Source: an uncultured Acidobacteriia bacterium (lineage in GTDB: Bacteria; Acidobacteriota; Terriglobia; Bryobacterales; Bryobacteraceae). From it: a stretch of 64,000 nt of DNA. The translations under genes were made by a program, and so were the position numbers. The notes beneath the pieces were generated by a model. It was not told the origin of the DNA. It searched no databases and saw only the letters and a list, made by a program, of their open reading frames with translations. Shown one piece after another: positions 53,821 through 62,528 of this stretch. The DNA lies in assembly GCA_903881085.1 (NCBI GenBank), contig CAIRSA010000005.1, forward strand, positions 19,401 through 83,400, given 5' to 3'. The number at the start of each line of letters is the position of its first letter. The first letter of the stretch is position 1.

Positions 53821-55698
53821 TTAGAAGCCTCCCGGCCGTGCGAACGCCAATGCGGGCGCTCCACCGGTTTTGGATTTCATGGTCTTTTTATCGAAATATG
53901 CTTTGATCACGTCTCTTACGATAGGAGCCGCGGCAGGGCCGTGGCCTCCTCCTTCCAGCAGTGCCACAACCACGATCTCAGGATTTTCGCGCGGTGCAAA
54001 TCCCACGAACCAGGCGTTGTCGGTCAAGTCACGGTCGCCTTTGTGCGCCTTCACATAATCGTTTGACGCCAACTGGGCCGTGCCCGTCTTGCCACAGAGT
54101 TCAATGCCAGGAAGGCGGGCCAGATATCCGGTGCCCCCTTCGTTCACCACTCCGTACATGCCGGAAACCACGCGCATCACGTTGGCCGCATCGAGATTGA
54201 TTTTCCTTACGGGGGGCGCCGGACTGGCCTCTTTCACCAGGTGCGGTTTGTACCACGCGCCTCCCATGGCAAGTCCGCCGATGGCGTGTGCCAGCTGCAG
54301 CGGGGTGACGGTAAGCGCACCCTGACCGATTGCCACGGAAATAGTTTCGCCGGCGTACCATTTCTGGCGGTAGTTGCGAATCTTCCATTTGGTGCACGGC
54401 ACAATGCCATCCTGTTCATAGGGCAGATCGATGCCGGTCTTCTTACCGAGGCCTGCCATTTCGGCGAATTGGGCGATTTTATCGATCCCCATACGATTGC
54501 CCAGCGTGTAGAAATACACGTCGCAAGACTGTCCCATCGCGCGGTGCAGATCCGTGGTGCCGTGGCCGGTCTTCAAGTGGCATTTATGATACGTGCCGTA
54601 AAAGCTGGCGCCGCCCTGGCAAACTACGCGCGTGTTCTCATCAACGGTGCCGGTCTCAAGCCCGGCCAGCGCCATAATGGGCTTGAACGTGGAGCCCGGA
54701 GCGAGTTGGCCCTGAATCGCGCGATTCAGGAGTGGTATGTCCGGATTCGTCATCAAGGCGCGGTAGTCGGATTTGGAGATGCGGCCGGCAAACAGATTCG
54801 GGTCATAGGCGGGGAAGCTGACCATGGCCAGCACTTCGCCGCTGCGCGGGTCCAACGCTACGACAGCGCCGCGCTTGCGCGTTTCCATAGCGAGTTCCGC
54901 CACGGCCTGCAGGTCCAGATCGATGGTGAGTTGCAGATTGGTGCCCGGTACGGCCGGCTTATAGTCGATCAGTTCGCGCTCGCGCCCCTGGTTATCCACC
55001 ATCACCCGGCGCTGTCCGTCCACGCCCATCAGCACGTCGTTATACTGCCGCTCGATGCCCGCCTTGCCAAGCACATCGCCCTGCGAATAGCGCGCAAAGT
55101 CGGCCAGATCCAGTTCCGCTTCGCTGACTTCGCCGATGTAGCCGATGGTGTGAGCGGCAATATTGTTGGCCGGATACACCCGGCGTTGGGCGTGGATCAC
55201 TTCCATCTCGGGGATGGATTCGGAATCCCGATGCGATTCGACAAAGGCCAGTTCGCCCTGCGTCAGTTCCTGCTTGATCGTGATGGGAACGTAGCGCGGA
55301 CGGGAACTGAAGCGGCGCAGGCGTCCGATCAATTCGTCGAGGTCCAGGTGCAGACCGGCGGCAATGGCCGGCAGGTGCTCTTCTTTCAAATTCTCGCGCG
55401 AAAGAATGAGCCGGAAAGAAGAATGGTTGTCGACGATCACTCGTCCGTCGCGGTCTAAGATCTTCCCGCGTGGCGCAGGCAATGGAAGCGCCTTGATGCG
55501 GTTGCGCTCAGCCGCTTCGTCGTAGAAGCCCGCATCCTGCACTTGCAACCGCCAGAAGCCCGCAGTGAGAAACAAAAACACGGCCACAACGAAGTATTGA
55601 ATGAATGCAATTTTTCCGGTCGCAAATTTCGCGTCGTCGCGGAGAAGCGGCTTCTCTATGGCCTCTTCGTATTTACGATCTTCGGGAAGATTGGGCAC
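53821..55698 (-). CDS. mrdA: Penicillin-binding protein 2 (elongasome transpeptidase)
   Basis: 625 residues: cytoplasmic tail, one membrane helix (about 28-48, IAFIQYFVVAVFLFLTAGFW), a dimerisation/pedestal domain and a transpeptidase domain. The active-site motifs are STFK (APGSTFKPIM, near residue 335), SCD (GQSCDVYFY) and KTGT (CGKTGTAQLA). It crosslinks new peptidoglycan in sidewall synthesis with RodA, MreB, MreC and MreD. It lies in the order mreB-mreC-mreD-mrdA-rodA on the minus strand, 22 bases after mreD. All catalytic residues are present. Confidence 0.95.
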   Translation of the reverse strand: MPNLPEDRKYEEAIEKPLLRDDAKFATGKIAFIQYFVVAVFLFLTAGFWRLQVQDAGFYDEAAERNRIKALPLPAPRGKILDRDGRVIVDNHSSFRLILSRENLKEEHLPAIAAGLHLDLDELIGRLRRFSSRPRYVPITIKQELTQGELAFVESHRDSESIPEMEVIHAQRRVYPANNIAAHTIGYIGEVSEAELDLADFARYSQGDVLGKAGIERQYNDVLMGVDGQRRVMVDNQGRERELIDYKPAVPGTNLQLTIDLDLQAVAELAMETRKRGAVVALDPRSGEVLAMVSFPAYDPNLFAGRISKSDYRALMTNPDIPLLNRAIQGQLAPGSTFKPIMALAGLETGTVDENTRVVCQGGASFYGTYHKCHLKTGHGTTDLHRAMGQSCDVYFYTLGNRMGIDKIAQFAEMAGLGKKTGIDLPYEQDGIVPCTKWKIRNYRQKWYAGETISVAIGQGALTVTPLQLAHAIGGLAMGGAWYKPHLVKEASPAPPVRKINLDAANVMRVVSGMYGVVNEGGTGYLARLPGIELCGKTGTAQLASNDYVKAHKGDRDLTDNAWFVGFAPRENPEIVVVALLEGGGHGPAAAPIVRDVIKAYFDKKTMKSKTGGAPALAFARPGGF

Positions 55699-55720
55699 TA
55701 CGGTTACACCTTGAGAAGCG

Positions 55721-56254
55721 TTAGCCTCTCTCCTTCAGTTTATCCAAGATATGAAATAACGGCAGCGCGACAACCGCGTTGAGCAAACCGAACAAGAAAG
55801 TCTGCTGAATATCAAAGTGAAGATCCTGTCCCAGCAGAGAACGCGCCAGCACCCAATAAAAGAACTGGTGAAAGAAAAAGAAGAAAAATCCGAGAATCAG
55901 ACGAATCGCTCCGCTTTCCACGTCGAAACGAAGACTCACGCTCGCGGCAAAGTAGCCTACCAGCGTCTTCACAATGCCAACCATGCCTATCGGCTGGTGC
56001 GATAACGAATCCTGCATGAGCCCGATAGCGGCGCCAATCAGTGTACCCGCGATGGGCTGGCGGCGCATCAACGCGAAATAAACGGTCACCAGCAAAGGCA
56101 TTTCCAGATACGAAAGCGACTGGAAAAACCGCGGCACATAAACCTGAAACAAAATCGCCCCAAGCGGGATCAGCACCATCACCGCGGGCTTATAGCGCGA
56201 GATCTGGCCCTTACGAGGATTATCGATTAGGATCTGATCGTTATAATCCGTCAT
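55721..56254 (-). CDS. mreD: Rod shape-determining protein MreD
   Basis: 177 residues with five or so membrane helices, as usual for MreD: LIPLGAILFQVYVPRFF, LPLLVTVYFALMRR-like segment, IAGTLIGAAIGLMQD, LILGFFFFFFHQFFYWVL and FLFGLLNAVVALPLF. The GLMQDSLSHQPIG loop corresponds to the family's conserved G-x2-D-x5-G segment. It connects MreC to the elongasome in the inner membrane. Its ATG overlaps the mreC stop by 4 bases. Confidence 0.9.
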   Translation of the reverse strand: MTDYNDQILIDNPRKGQISRYKPAVMVLIPLGAILFQVYVPRFFQSLSYLEMPLLVTVYFALMRRQPIAGTLIGAAIGLMQDSLSHQPIGMVGIVKTLVGYFAASVSLRFDVESGAIRLILGFFFFFFHQFFYWVLARSLLGQDLHFDIQQTFLFGLLNAVVALPLFHILDKLKERG

Positions 56255-57498
56255 TGCTGTTTCTTCACCGCCGGATCGGCCGCCGCGCCTTCGCGTGGCT
56301 GCGATGGAGGACGCATCGGCGTTTCCGGAGAAGGGCGAACCGAGGGCTGCGGCACAGTCTGCGTCTTGCGCTGGGTTTGCGCAGGCGGTGCAGCAGGTGT
56401 GGCGGCGGGCGGCGCGTCAGGCATCACGCCTTGCGGAACCGGTTCCACCTTGCGTGGCGGAGGACCGGCGTTGAAATTGGGGATGCGGCCGGCATCGCCG
56501 AATTGAATTCCCTGCGACTCTTCGATCCGCTTATATCGATCACGCAGACGGTCGGCGTCGGTCTTCATCGCCTTATCAGGCGATTCCGGCTGCACTGTGA
56601 TCGGAGTCTGTTCGGCTGGAGGCGGACTCAAAAGATGAATATTCCCGGGCGCAGCGTTCTGACCGTCAGGGATCAACTGATGCACGCCTTCCAATACGAT
56701 GAGCACTTCTTCCGGACCGTTCTGGAAGCCGCTTGGATCAAGATAAATCTCCTTGAACACCTTGCCCGGACGCACCACGCGCGCCACGCCGACGGGCATG
56801 CCCTTGGGAAAGATCAGATCGTCGCCTGAGGTGTAGAACCACTCGCCAGGCTCCACCTGCTCTTCGTTCTGAACATAATCCACAATGCCCGTGGTCTGGC
56901 CAAGTCCCTGCCCTTTGAGAGTCCCATGCACGCGGTGCTTCTGCGAGATCACGCCGGCAGCGAAGCTGGAATCGGTGATCAGCAGCACTTGCGATGAAGT
57001 TGGATAGACACCCTGGACCTTACCCACAATCCCATCGGGAGTCACGACGGCCATGCCTCTCTGCACGCCCGAGGTCGACCCGCGGTCGACAAAAACTACG
57101 CGTGAAGTAGCGGACGTGCCTGCTCCGATGATGCGCGCGGCGATGGTGCGCGATTGCGTGCGCGTTTGAAACGCAGCCAGGGCTTGCGCACGGTCCGCCG
57201 TAGAGAGTTCCGTTTTGAGGAACTGATTCTCCATTTTCATTTTGTCTAGATCGGTATGCAGCCGCTTGTTCTCTTCGCGAACGTTGAGCACAACGATGTA
57301 ATCAGTGACAAAGCCGAAGGTGCCACTGCGCAGGCCTTCCAACACGCGCGCAAGCGGAGTCACGGCCGTAACCGCCCAGACGCGGATCAGCCTGACATCC
57401 TGTTTGCTTTTGATCTGATAGGCGAGCAGTAATAGCTGCGCGACAATCACGACCAGCAGCACCGACAGGTTGCGGTAGCGATTGAGAAACAGATCCAT
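56251..57498 (-). CDS. mreC: Rod shape-determining protein MreC with long proline-rich tail
   Basis: 415 residues. One N-terminal membrane helix (about 10-28, NLSVLLVVIVAQLLLLAYQI), a coiled coil (about 72-105, REENKRLHTDLDKMKMENQF) and the beta-barrel MreC domain (about 115-280, ARIIGAGTSATSRVVFVDRG, KVQGVYPTSSQVLLITD). The remaining 130 residues are Pro/Ala/Gln rich and probably disordered, longer than in Escherichia coli MreC (367 residues in all). MreC bridges MreB and PBP2 in the periplasm. It lies 33 bases after mreB and overlaps mreD. Confidence 0.95.
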   Translation of the reverse strand: MDLFLNRYRNLSVLLVVIVAQLLLLAYQIKSKQDVRLIRVWAVTAVTPLARVLEGLRSGTFGFVTDYIVVLNVREENKRLHTDLDKMKMENQFLKTELSTADRAQALAAFQTRTQSRTIAARIIGAGTSATSRVVFVDRGSTSGVQRGMAVVTPDGIVGKVQGVYPTSSQVLLITDSSFAAGVISQKHRVHGTLKGQGLGQTTGIVDYVQNEEQVEPGEWFYTSGDDLIFPKGMPVGVARVVRPGKVFKEIYLDPSGFQNGPEEVLIVLEGVHQLIPDGQNAAPGNIHLLSPPPAEQTPITVQPESPDKAMKTDADRLRDRYKRIEESQGIQFGDAGRIPNFNAGPPPRKVEPVPQGVMPDAPPAATPAAPPAQTQRKTQTVPQPSVRPSPETPMRPPSQPREGAAADPAVKKQQ

Positions 57499-57531
57499 AT
57501 GAAAATTCTGGCGGCCCAGAGACCGTGCCGG

Positions 57532-58557
57532 CTATTCGATCGCGATGCGGCGCAAAAGTTTAAAGTCTGTCAGCATGCGGCCCGTTCCTAACACCACACT
57601 GGCCAGCGGATCTTCCGCAATAGAAACAGGCAATCCGGTTTCTTCGCGAATGCGGCGGTCCAGATTTTTCAGCATAGCTCCGCCACCGGTCAAAACGATA
57701 CCGCGGTCGCTGATATCGGCGCTCAATTCGGGCGGGGTGCGTTCGAGCGCAACGCGTATGGCGTTCATGATGGTGGCCACGCATTCGGCCAGCGCTTCGC
57801 GGATCTCCGAATCGTCGATGCTGATCGTCTTGGGCACGCCTTCGATCAGATTGCGGCCCTTGATTTCCATTGTCAGCGGCTTATCGAGCGGGAACGCCGA
57901 ACCGACTTGCATTTTGATCTGTTCCGCCGTGCGTTCGCCAATCAGCAGATTGTACTTCTTCTTGAGAAACTGCATGATCGCATCGTCCATCTCATTGCCC
58001 GCAACGCGGACTGAGCGTGAATAAACAATGCCTGAAAGTGAAATGACGGCTACGTCGGTAGTGCCGCCGCCAATATCCACTACCATGTTGCCCGAGGGCT
58101 CGGTGATGGGAAGGCCCGCTCCAATTGCAGCGACCATCGCCTGTTCCACCAGAAACACTTCGCTCGCTTTCGCACGGTAGGCGGAGTCAATGACGGCGCG
58201 TTTTTCCACCTGCGTGATTTCGCTGGGAACTCCAATGACGATGCGCGGGTGGACCAGCATCTTGCGGCCGTGCGCCTTCTGAATAAAATAATTCAGCATG
58301 CGCTCGGTGACTTTGAAATCGGCGATAACGCCGTCTTTCATGGGGCGGATGGCAACGATATTGCCGGGCGTGCGGCCCAGCATCTCCTTGGCTTCTTTTC
58401 CAACAGCTTCAACTTCTCCATTGGTTTTATTGATGGCGACAATGGACGGCTCATTTACGACGATGCCTTTTCCCTTGGCGAACACCAGCGTGTTCGCGGT
58501 ACCGAGGTCTATCGCGAGATCCGACGAAAATAAACTAAACAACGACCGGAGATTCAT
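57532..58557 (-). CDS. mreB: Actin-like cell-shape protein MreB
   Basis: 341 residues, normal for the family. Actin-fold nucleotide motifs are intact: phosphate 1 DLAIDLGTANTLVFAKG, connect 1, phosphate 2 MVVDIGGGTTDVAVISL, adenosine GIVLTGGGAMLKNLD and connect 2. An amphipathic N-terminus (MNLRSLFSLFSS) may bind the membrane. It polymerises on the inner membrane and steers sidewall synthesis. First gene of mreBCD-mrdA-rodA; GGAG lies 6 bases before the ATG. Confidence 0.97.
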   Translation of the reverse strand: MNLRSLFSLFSSDLAIDLGTANTLVFAKGKGIVVNEPSIVAINKTNGEVEAVGKEAKEMLGRTPGNIVAIRPMKDGVIADFKVTERMLNYFIQKAHGRKMLVHPRIVIGVPSEITQVEKRAVIDSAYRAKASEVFLVEQAMVAAIGAGLPITEPSGNMVVDIGGGTTDVAVISLSGIVYSRSVRVAGNEMDDAIMQFLKKKYNLLIGERTAEQIKMQVGSAFPLDKPLTMEIKGRNLIEGVPKTISIDDSEIREALAECVATIMNAIRVALERTPPELSADISDRGIVLTGGGAMLKNLDRRIREETGLPVSIAEDPLASVVLGTGRMLTDFKLLRRIAIE

Positions 58558-58706
58558 GAATGCTCCAACTACTCCTATGGCTGCGGCAGGCTGCTAGTGG
58601 GGGTCCGGAATCCGCAGAAAGAAACCGGCCAGTCTCTTCGTGATGAGGGGGAAGCAGTCCATCACAAGGGTAACACACGGTTTATCGAATCATCAACAAC
58701 AAAACG

Positions 58707-59495
58707 TCATGGAGTCTTTGTTTCGTTATGCTTGCGGTTAATTTCGAGGCCCGCGAATTTCAGTTTATTAAACGTGAATTCTAAGGCCCGGCGGTGAACG
58801 GCCTTTTCGGCAAGATTTTGTTTGGCCAAAGTGCGGGCGATTTCGTCCACCGCCGGACGCAATGCAGGAAAGCTCTCCGACATTGCCTTTTCAAAGCGAT
58901 CTGACTCTTTCCATTGCGCTGGATCGATGCCAAGGCGCACATCCACCCACATCGCAATTTGCGCCAGCCTCTGGCAAACCGGCGGCGCCGGTTGCGTTGT
59001 GCCGGTCTTTTCCAGTTGCTCGGCGGTCTTTTCCAGGTTTTGTTGCCAGCGTTCGCGCCATGAGATTTTACGCAGGTCTAATTGTTTGCGGATGAGCACG
59101 TGCTGCACAATGTCGCCCGAATTGATGGCCAGACACCCCGCATCGCCTCCCTGATAAACTGGCGAAGGATAGCCCTGCGCTTTTAGCCAGAGGTGGCCGA
59201 ACTCATGCCCCAGCACCGCTTCGTAACCACTCTCATCGGTAAGCGCAGGGTTGATGAGCACGAAATGATAGCGCCCGTTGGTGACGCTCATAGCCTCGGC
59301 GCGGGAGAATTGCGAGGCAAACCCTGGACTGCGGAAGACTTCCGTAATGATTGCCCGCGCGCCGGGATCTTCCGGAGGCGGGGTGTCTTCGGTTACCTTC
59401 ATGATCAGGATCTTGCTGTGATCGAGCTGTTCAATCTCCGCGCGCCAGTTGTCGAGAATAGCGGTTTGCGCAAATAGAAGAATCGCGAGAAGCAT
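58707..59495 (-). CDS. Secreted HExxH-type metallopeptidase-like protein
   Basis: 262 residues from ATG 59495, where GGA lies about 6 bases upstream and a short signal peptide begins (MLLAILLFAQ); the longer frame to 59633 runs through a dispersed repeat and is rejected. The central motif VLGHEFGHLWLKAQG is a zincin HExxH site. No third ligand can be placed with certainty, and the family was not recognised. The C-terminal half is helical with charged repeats (ENLEKTAEQLEKTGTT-like). It is transcribed toward mreB with a 149-base gap, so it may be independent. Confidence 0.65.
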   Translation of the reverse strand: MLLAILLFAQTAILDNWRAEIEQLDHSKILIMKVTEDTPPPEDPGARAIITEVFRSPGFASQFSRAEAMSVTNGRYHFVLINPALTDESGYEAVLGHEFGHLWLKAQGYPSPVYQGGDAGCLAINSGDIVQHVLIRKQLDLRKISWRERWQQNLEKTAEQLEKTGTTQPAPPVCQRLAQIAMWVDVRLGIDPAQWKESDRFEKAMSESFPALRPAVDEIARTLAKQNLAEKAVHRRALEFTFNKLKFAGLEINRKHNETKTP

Positions 59496-59568
59496 CCTAT
59501 TCCAGAATAGGCCATTATGGTGATCCTGTGCTTTGCAAACCGGGCACTCCACCGCGTGCAAACCGTGC

Positions 59569-59629
59569 AAACCGGGGACAGCCGCGTGTTTCCGCGTATT
59601 TTGCCGGAAACACGGGCTGTCCCCGGTTT
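59569..59629. repeat. Long imperfect inverted repeat, probable dispersed element
   Basis: Left arm 59569-59594 (begins AAACCGGGGACAGCC) and right arm 59605-59629 (ends GGCTGTCCCCGGTTT) pair over 25 bp with a single bulged G at 59584 and a 10-base loop. Three copies of TGCAAACCG-like sequence lie just upstream (59535-59572). No T-run follows on either side. It sits between divergent genes, so it is not a terminator in the usual sense. The GGGGACAGCC core recalls REP-type elements of many genomes. Confidence 0.75.
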
Positions 59630-59700
59630 CCAACTGCTTTCCTAGGTTGATCGCATCACTACGCGGCAGTCAGGAACAGCGTAACTGTTGCAAAATTCAC

Positions 59701-59729
59701 TTGACGAGATATCCATCACAAACTAAAAT
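59701..59729 (+). promoter_or_regulatory. Sigma70 promoter for myo-inositol oxygenase
   Basis: TTGACG (59701-59706), a 17-base spacer and TAAAAT (59724-59729). Transcription should begin near 59736, at the ATG (59735), suggesting either leaderless translation or use of the internal ATG at 59750. Confidence 0.65.
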
Positions 59730-59734
59730 AAGAC

Positions 59735-60568
59735 ATGCAGATCCAGGCGATGGAGCAATGGGAGACCTTCGTAAAGGAGCGCTACAATCCCGAGCGCAAG
59801 AAGGAAGAGTTTCGTCAGTACGATGCAAAGGTGAATCCGGTGGTGCGGGAGTTTTACCGCCAGAATCACGCCTGTCAAACCCTTGAATTCGTGAAGGCTA
59901 AGAAGAAGCAATACTCGGCCTTGAACCAAAGAATCATGGGCATCTGGGAAGCGGCGGAGTATTTGAATACGCTCGTGGACGACAGCGATCCGGATACCGA
60001 TCTTTCGCAGATACAGCACCTGCTGCAGACCGCGGAAGCCGCCCGGCGCGATGGCCGTCCTCGCTGGTTCATCCTGGCCGGGTTCCTGCACGACTTAGGC
60101 AAGATCCTCTGCCTCTATGGCGAGCCGCAATGGGCCGTGGTGGGTGATACGTTCGTAACGGGTTGCAAATATTCGGACAAGATCGTATTTCACGACTTCT
60201 TTGCGGCGAATCCTGATTTCCGCAATCCGGAACTGCAAACGGAGCTTGGCATCTACAGCCCGCACTGCGGCTTAGACAACGTCCACGTCTCCTGGGGCCA
60301 TGATGAGTACATCTACCTTGTCACTCGCGCCTACATGCCGGTGGAAGCGCAATACATGCTGCGTTACCACTCCTTCCATCCCTGGCATCGCGAAGGAGCC
60401 TATGAACAGCTTTGCAACCAGCAGGACCGCGAGATGCTGTACTGGGTGAAAGAATTCAACCAGTACGACTTGTACTCCAAATCCGATTCCGCACCCGAAA
60501 CAGAGAAGCTGAAGCCCTACTATCTCGATCTGATTGCAGAATTCTTCCCCAAACAGATCTGTTGGTGA
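59735..60568 (+). CDS. Inositol oxygenase (MIOX)
   Basis: 277 residues, close to eukaryotic MIOX (about 285). The di-iron HD-type fold is supported by [12 protein letters not shown], the [12 protein letters not shown] and [29 protein letters not shown] segments (HD pair), [20 protein letters not shown] and [15 protein letters not shown]. The enzyme oxidises myo-inositol with oxygen to D-glucuronate. Start is ATG 59735 if the mRNA is leaderless, or ATG 59750. A ROK-family gene begins 15 bases after the stop, so the two form a transcript in which the regulator or kinase may respond to a sugar. Confidence 0.93.
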   Translation: MQIQAMEQWETFVKERYNPERKKEEFRQYDAKVNPVVREFYRQNHACQTLEFVKAKKKQYSALNQRIMGIWEAAEYLNTLVDDSDPDTDLSQIQHLLQTAEAARRDGRPRWFILAGFLHDLGKILCLYGEPQWAVVGDTFVTGCKYSDKIVFHDFFAANPDFRNPELQTELGIYSPHCGLDNVHVSWGHDEYIYLVTRAYMPVEAQYMLRYHSFHPWHREGAYEQLCNQQDREMLYWVKEFNQYDLYSKSDSAPETEKLKPYYLDLIAEFFPKQICW

Positions 60569-60583
60569 GTAGAATAGTCAGGA

Positions 60584-61732
60584 ATGCCTTCCAAAGCTTT
60601 CTTGCGACAGGCCAACGAGAGCCTGGTCATGAATCTGATCCGCGAGAATCCGGGAATCTCCCGGCTCGAGATCGCGAATCATTCGAAACTCTCTCCGACG
60701 GCGATCACCATGATCACTGCGCGGCTGGTGCGCGGGGGATTGTTACGTGAGGAAAAGTTGCCTCCCACCACGCAGTTGGGAAGAAGACCAACGGCACTAT
60801 ATGTGGAGGCAAAATCGAGGCTGGCGATCGGCGTGGAAATCAATCCATTTGACGCCCAGGTCGTGCTGGCCGAGCTGAACGGACGAACCGTGGAAGAGAT
60901 CGATGTGCCGGCCAATACAGACGCCGATGCGATGCTGGCAGAGATCCATGGCGCCATTCTGCAACTAATAGAAAAGTCTCACGCGCCAATTCTTGGGGTG
61001 GGTGTTTCCGTGCCGGGAATTCTCGAACCCAGTACGGGTAAAGTCATTGCCGCCACAAATTTGCACTGGCGCAACATCGAAGCAATCGCGGCTCTTCGAC
61101 GTGGCATCGACCTGCCTTTTTACTACGATAACAACTCCAATCTTTCGGCGCTGGCCGAGTGGTGGTTCGCGGCCCCCCGGCTCAGCAATTTCGTATTCGT
61201 CACTTTTCGCGGTGGGATTGGCGCAGGCGTAATCGCTGGCGGTCATTTGCAGGAAGGCGCATCGCGCCGCATGGGTGAGTTCGGGCACATGACGGTGGAG
61301 ATCGACGGCCGGCAATGTCTGTGCGGGAGCCAGGGATGCTGGGAAGAGTATGCCAGCGACCGGGCTATGGTTCGGGCCTACAATGAACTGGGCGGCCCTG
61401 CGGACAATGCGCCCGAGATCGTGCGTTTGGCCCGCCAGGGCGATGCAACTGCGCTGCGAGTCATCGAACAAACCGCCGATTCGATCGCTCTGGGGTTTGG
61501 AAACATCGTGGTGGCGCTGAATCCGGAGGCAATCATCGTGGATGATTTTGTCGCCGCGGGATGGGATCTGTTCGAGCCACTCATCTGGAAAAACCTGCGC
61601 GGACGGCGCCAGGAGCTGTGGCTGGCCGGCTTGCGACTTGTGCCATCCGAGCACGCGTCGGACTCTTCGCGGTTAGGCGCAGTGGCATTGGTGCTATCGA
61701 AGTATTTTAGGGAGTCTGGGCCGCTGGGCTAA
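60584..61732 (+). CDS. ROK-family transcriptional regulator (NagC/XylR type)
   Basis: 382 residues. The N-terminal winged helix-turn-helix (about 8-60, NPGISRLEIANHSKLSPTAI) is followed by an actin-like ROK domain: VGVSVPGILEPSTGKV, the sugar-site YYDNNSNLSALAEWW, GGIGAGVIAGG and the zinc motif GHMTVEIDGRQCLCGSQGC. With an HTH it is a sugar-responsive repressor or activator rather than a plain kinase. It follows the inositol oxygenase gene by 15 bases and could respond to inositol or glucuronate (inference). Confidence 0.9.
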   Translation: MPSKAFLRQANESLVMNLIRENPGISRLEIANHSKLSPTAITMITARLVRGGLLREEKLPPTTQLGRRPTALYVEAKSRLAIGVEINPFDAQVVLAELNGRTVEEIDVPANTDADAMLAEIHGAILQLIEKSHAPILGVGVSVPGILEPSTGKVIAATNLHWRNIEAIAALRRGIDLPFYYDNNSNLSALAEWWFAAPRLSNFVFVTFRGGIGAGVIAGGHLQEGASRRMGEFGHMTVEIDGRQCLCGSQGCWEEYASDRAMVRAYNELGGPADNAPEIVRLARQGDATALRVIEQTADSIALGFGNIVVALNPEAIIVDDFVAAGWDLFEPLIWKNLRGRRQELWLAGLRLVPSEHASDSSRLGAVALVLSKYFRESGPLG

Positions 61733-61754
61733 GTGGGTGTGAACATTAGAATCT

Positions 61755-61775
61755 GGACAGGCGAATCGCTTGTCC
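61755..61775. repeat. 21-bp near-perfect palindrome between convergent genes
   Basis: GGACAGGCGA-A-TCGCTTGTCC: nine of ten positions pair around one central base. It lies between the ROK gene (ends 61732) and the minus-strand deacetylase gene (ends 61806). No T-run follows, so it could be a weak bidirectional terminator, an operator or a dispersed repeat unit. Confidence 0.4.
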
Positions 61776-61805
61776 AATTCACGGTCGAACTGATTCCTCC
61801 ACCGC

Positions 61806-62528
61806 TTAGGAGGTTCGTGGCGCGGGCACGCCCAACAACTCTGAAACGGTCACCAGCTGGAAGCCCCTCTCACGCAATTCCGGCAGTAGGGTAGCGAGGG
61901 CGCCCGTGGTCGAGCTGACATCGGGGCTTGCCTGCTTTTCGCGCCCGTCGTGAAGGCAGAAGATTGCTCCGTTAGCGGCGGCGGCGGCAAGACGCTTGGA
62001 AACCTCTGGCCCCGTCAACTTCCAATCCAGCCCTATGGCCGACCACATCACACCTTGCAACCCGAGTTCTTTCTGTACCTCTCCGAGTCCGAACCATCTC
62101 ACTCCATAGGGGGCGCGAAACAGTTTAGGGGTGACACCAGTGGCCGAGGCGATGGCGTTCTGGGCATCTTCCAGATCGATGCGCATGAACTGGCGCGGAC
62201 GAAAGTCGAGACGGGAATGGGAATAGCTGTGGTTGGCCACCTCGTGCCCGGCCTCGGCAACCTGGCGGGCAACCGCAGGAAGCCGCTCGACATTGGCGCC
62301 ACACATAAAAAATGTGGCCTTCGCGTGGTTGGCGGCAAGCAGTTCCAAAACGGCAGGCGTCGATTCGCTCGGTCCGTCATCGAACGTGAGCGCGATGGCC
62401 CGCCGGGAACGTGGCCCTTTCCACACCGATGGCGCGAGCAAGCTGGCGGATCTTCCGCGGACGGCCCAGCCCATGCCGCCTGCGGCAACAACGCCCGCCG
62501 CGGCGGGCAGCCACATTACAAAACCCAT
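61806..62528 (-). CDS. Polysaccharide deacetylase (NodB/CE4 family)
   Basis: 240 residues. An N-terminal membrane or signal segment (about 3-22, WLPAAAGVVAAGGMGWAV) precedes a NodB domain: motif 1 ALTFDDGPSE (catalytic Asp pair), motif 2 NHSYSHSRLD (zinc histidines), motif 3 RAPYG, motif 4 region WSAIGLDW and motif 5 IFCLHDG. All CE4 metal and catalytic residues are present. It removes N-acetyl or O-acetyl groups from peptidoglycan, chitin or another glycan outside the membrane. It overlaps the upstream enolase-superfamily gene by 13 bases, so the two are co-transcribed though functionally unlike. Confidence 0.88.
   Translation of the reverse strand: MGFVMWLPAAAGVVAAGGMGWAVRGRSASLLAPSVWKGPRSRRAIALTFDDGPSESTPAVLELLAANHAKATFFMCGANVERLPAVARQVAEAGHEVANHSYSHSRLDFRPRQFMRIDLEDAQNAIASATGVTPKLFRAPYGVRWFGLGEVQKELGLQGVMWSAIGLDWKLTGPEVSKRLAAAAANGAIFCLHDGREKQASPDVSSTTGALATLLPELRERGFQLVTVSELLGVPAPRTS

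Noticed and set aside
59496..59633. N-terminal extension of the HExxH protein to 59633
   Set aside because: The extension is translated from the dispersed inverted repeat and TGCAAACCG units; a good start with signal peptide lies at 59495.
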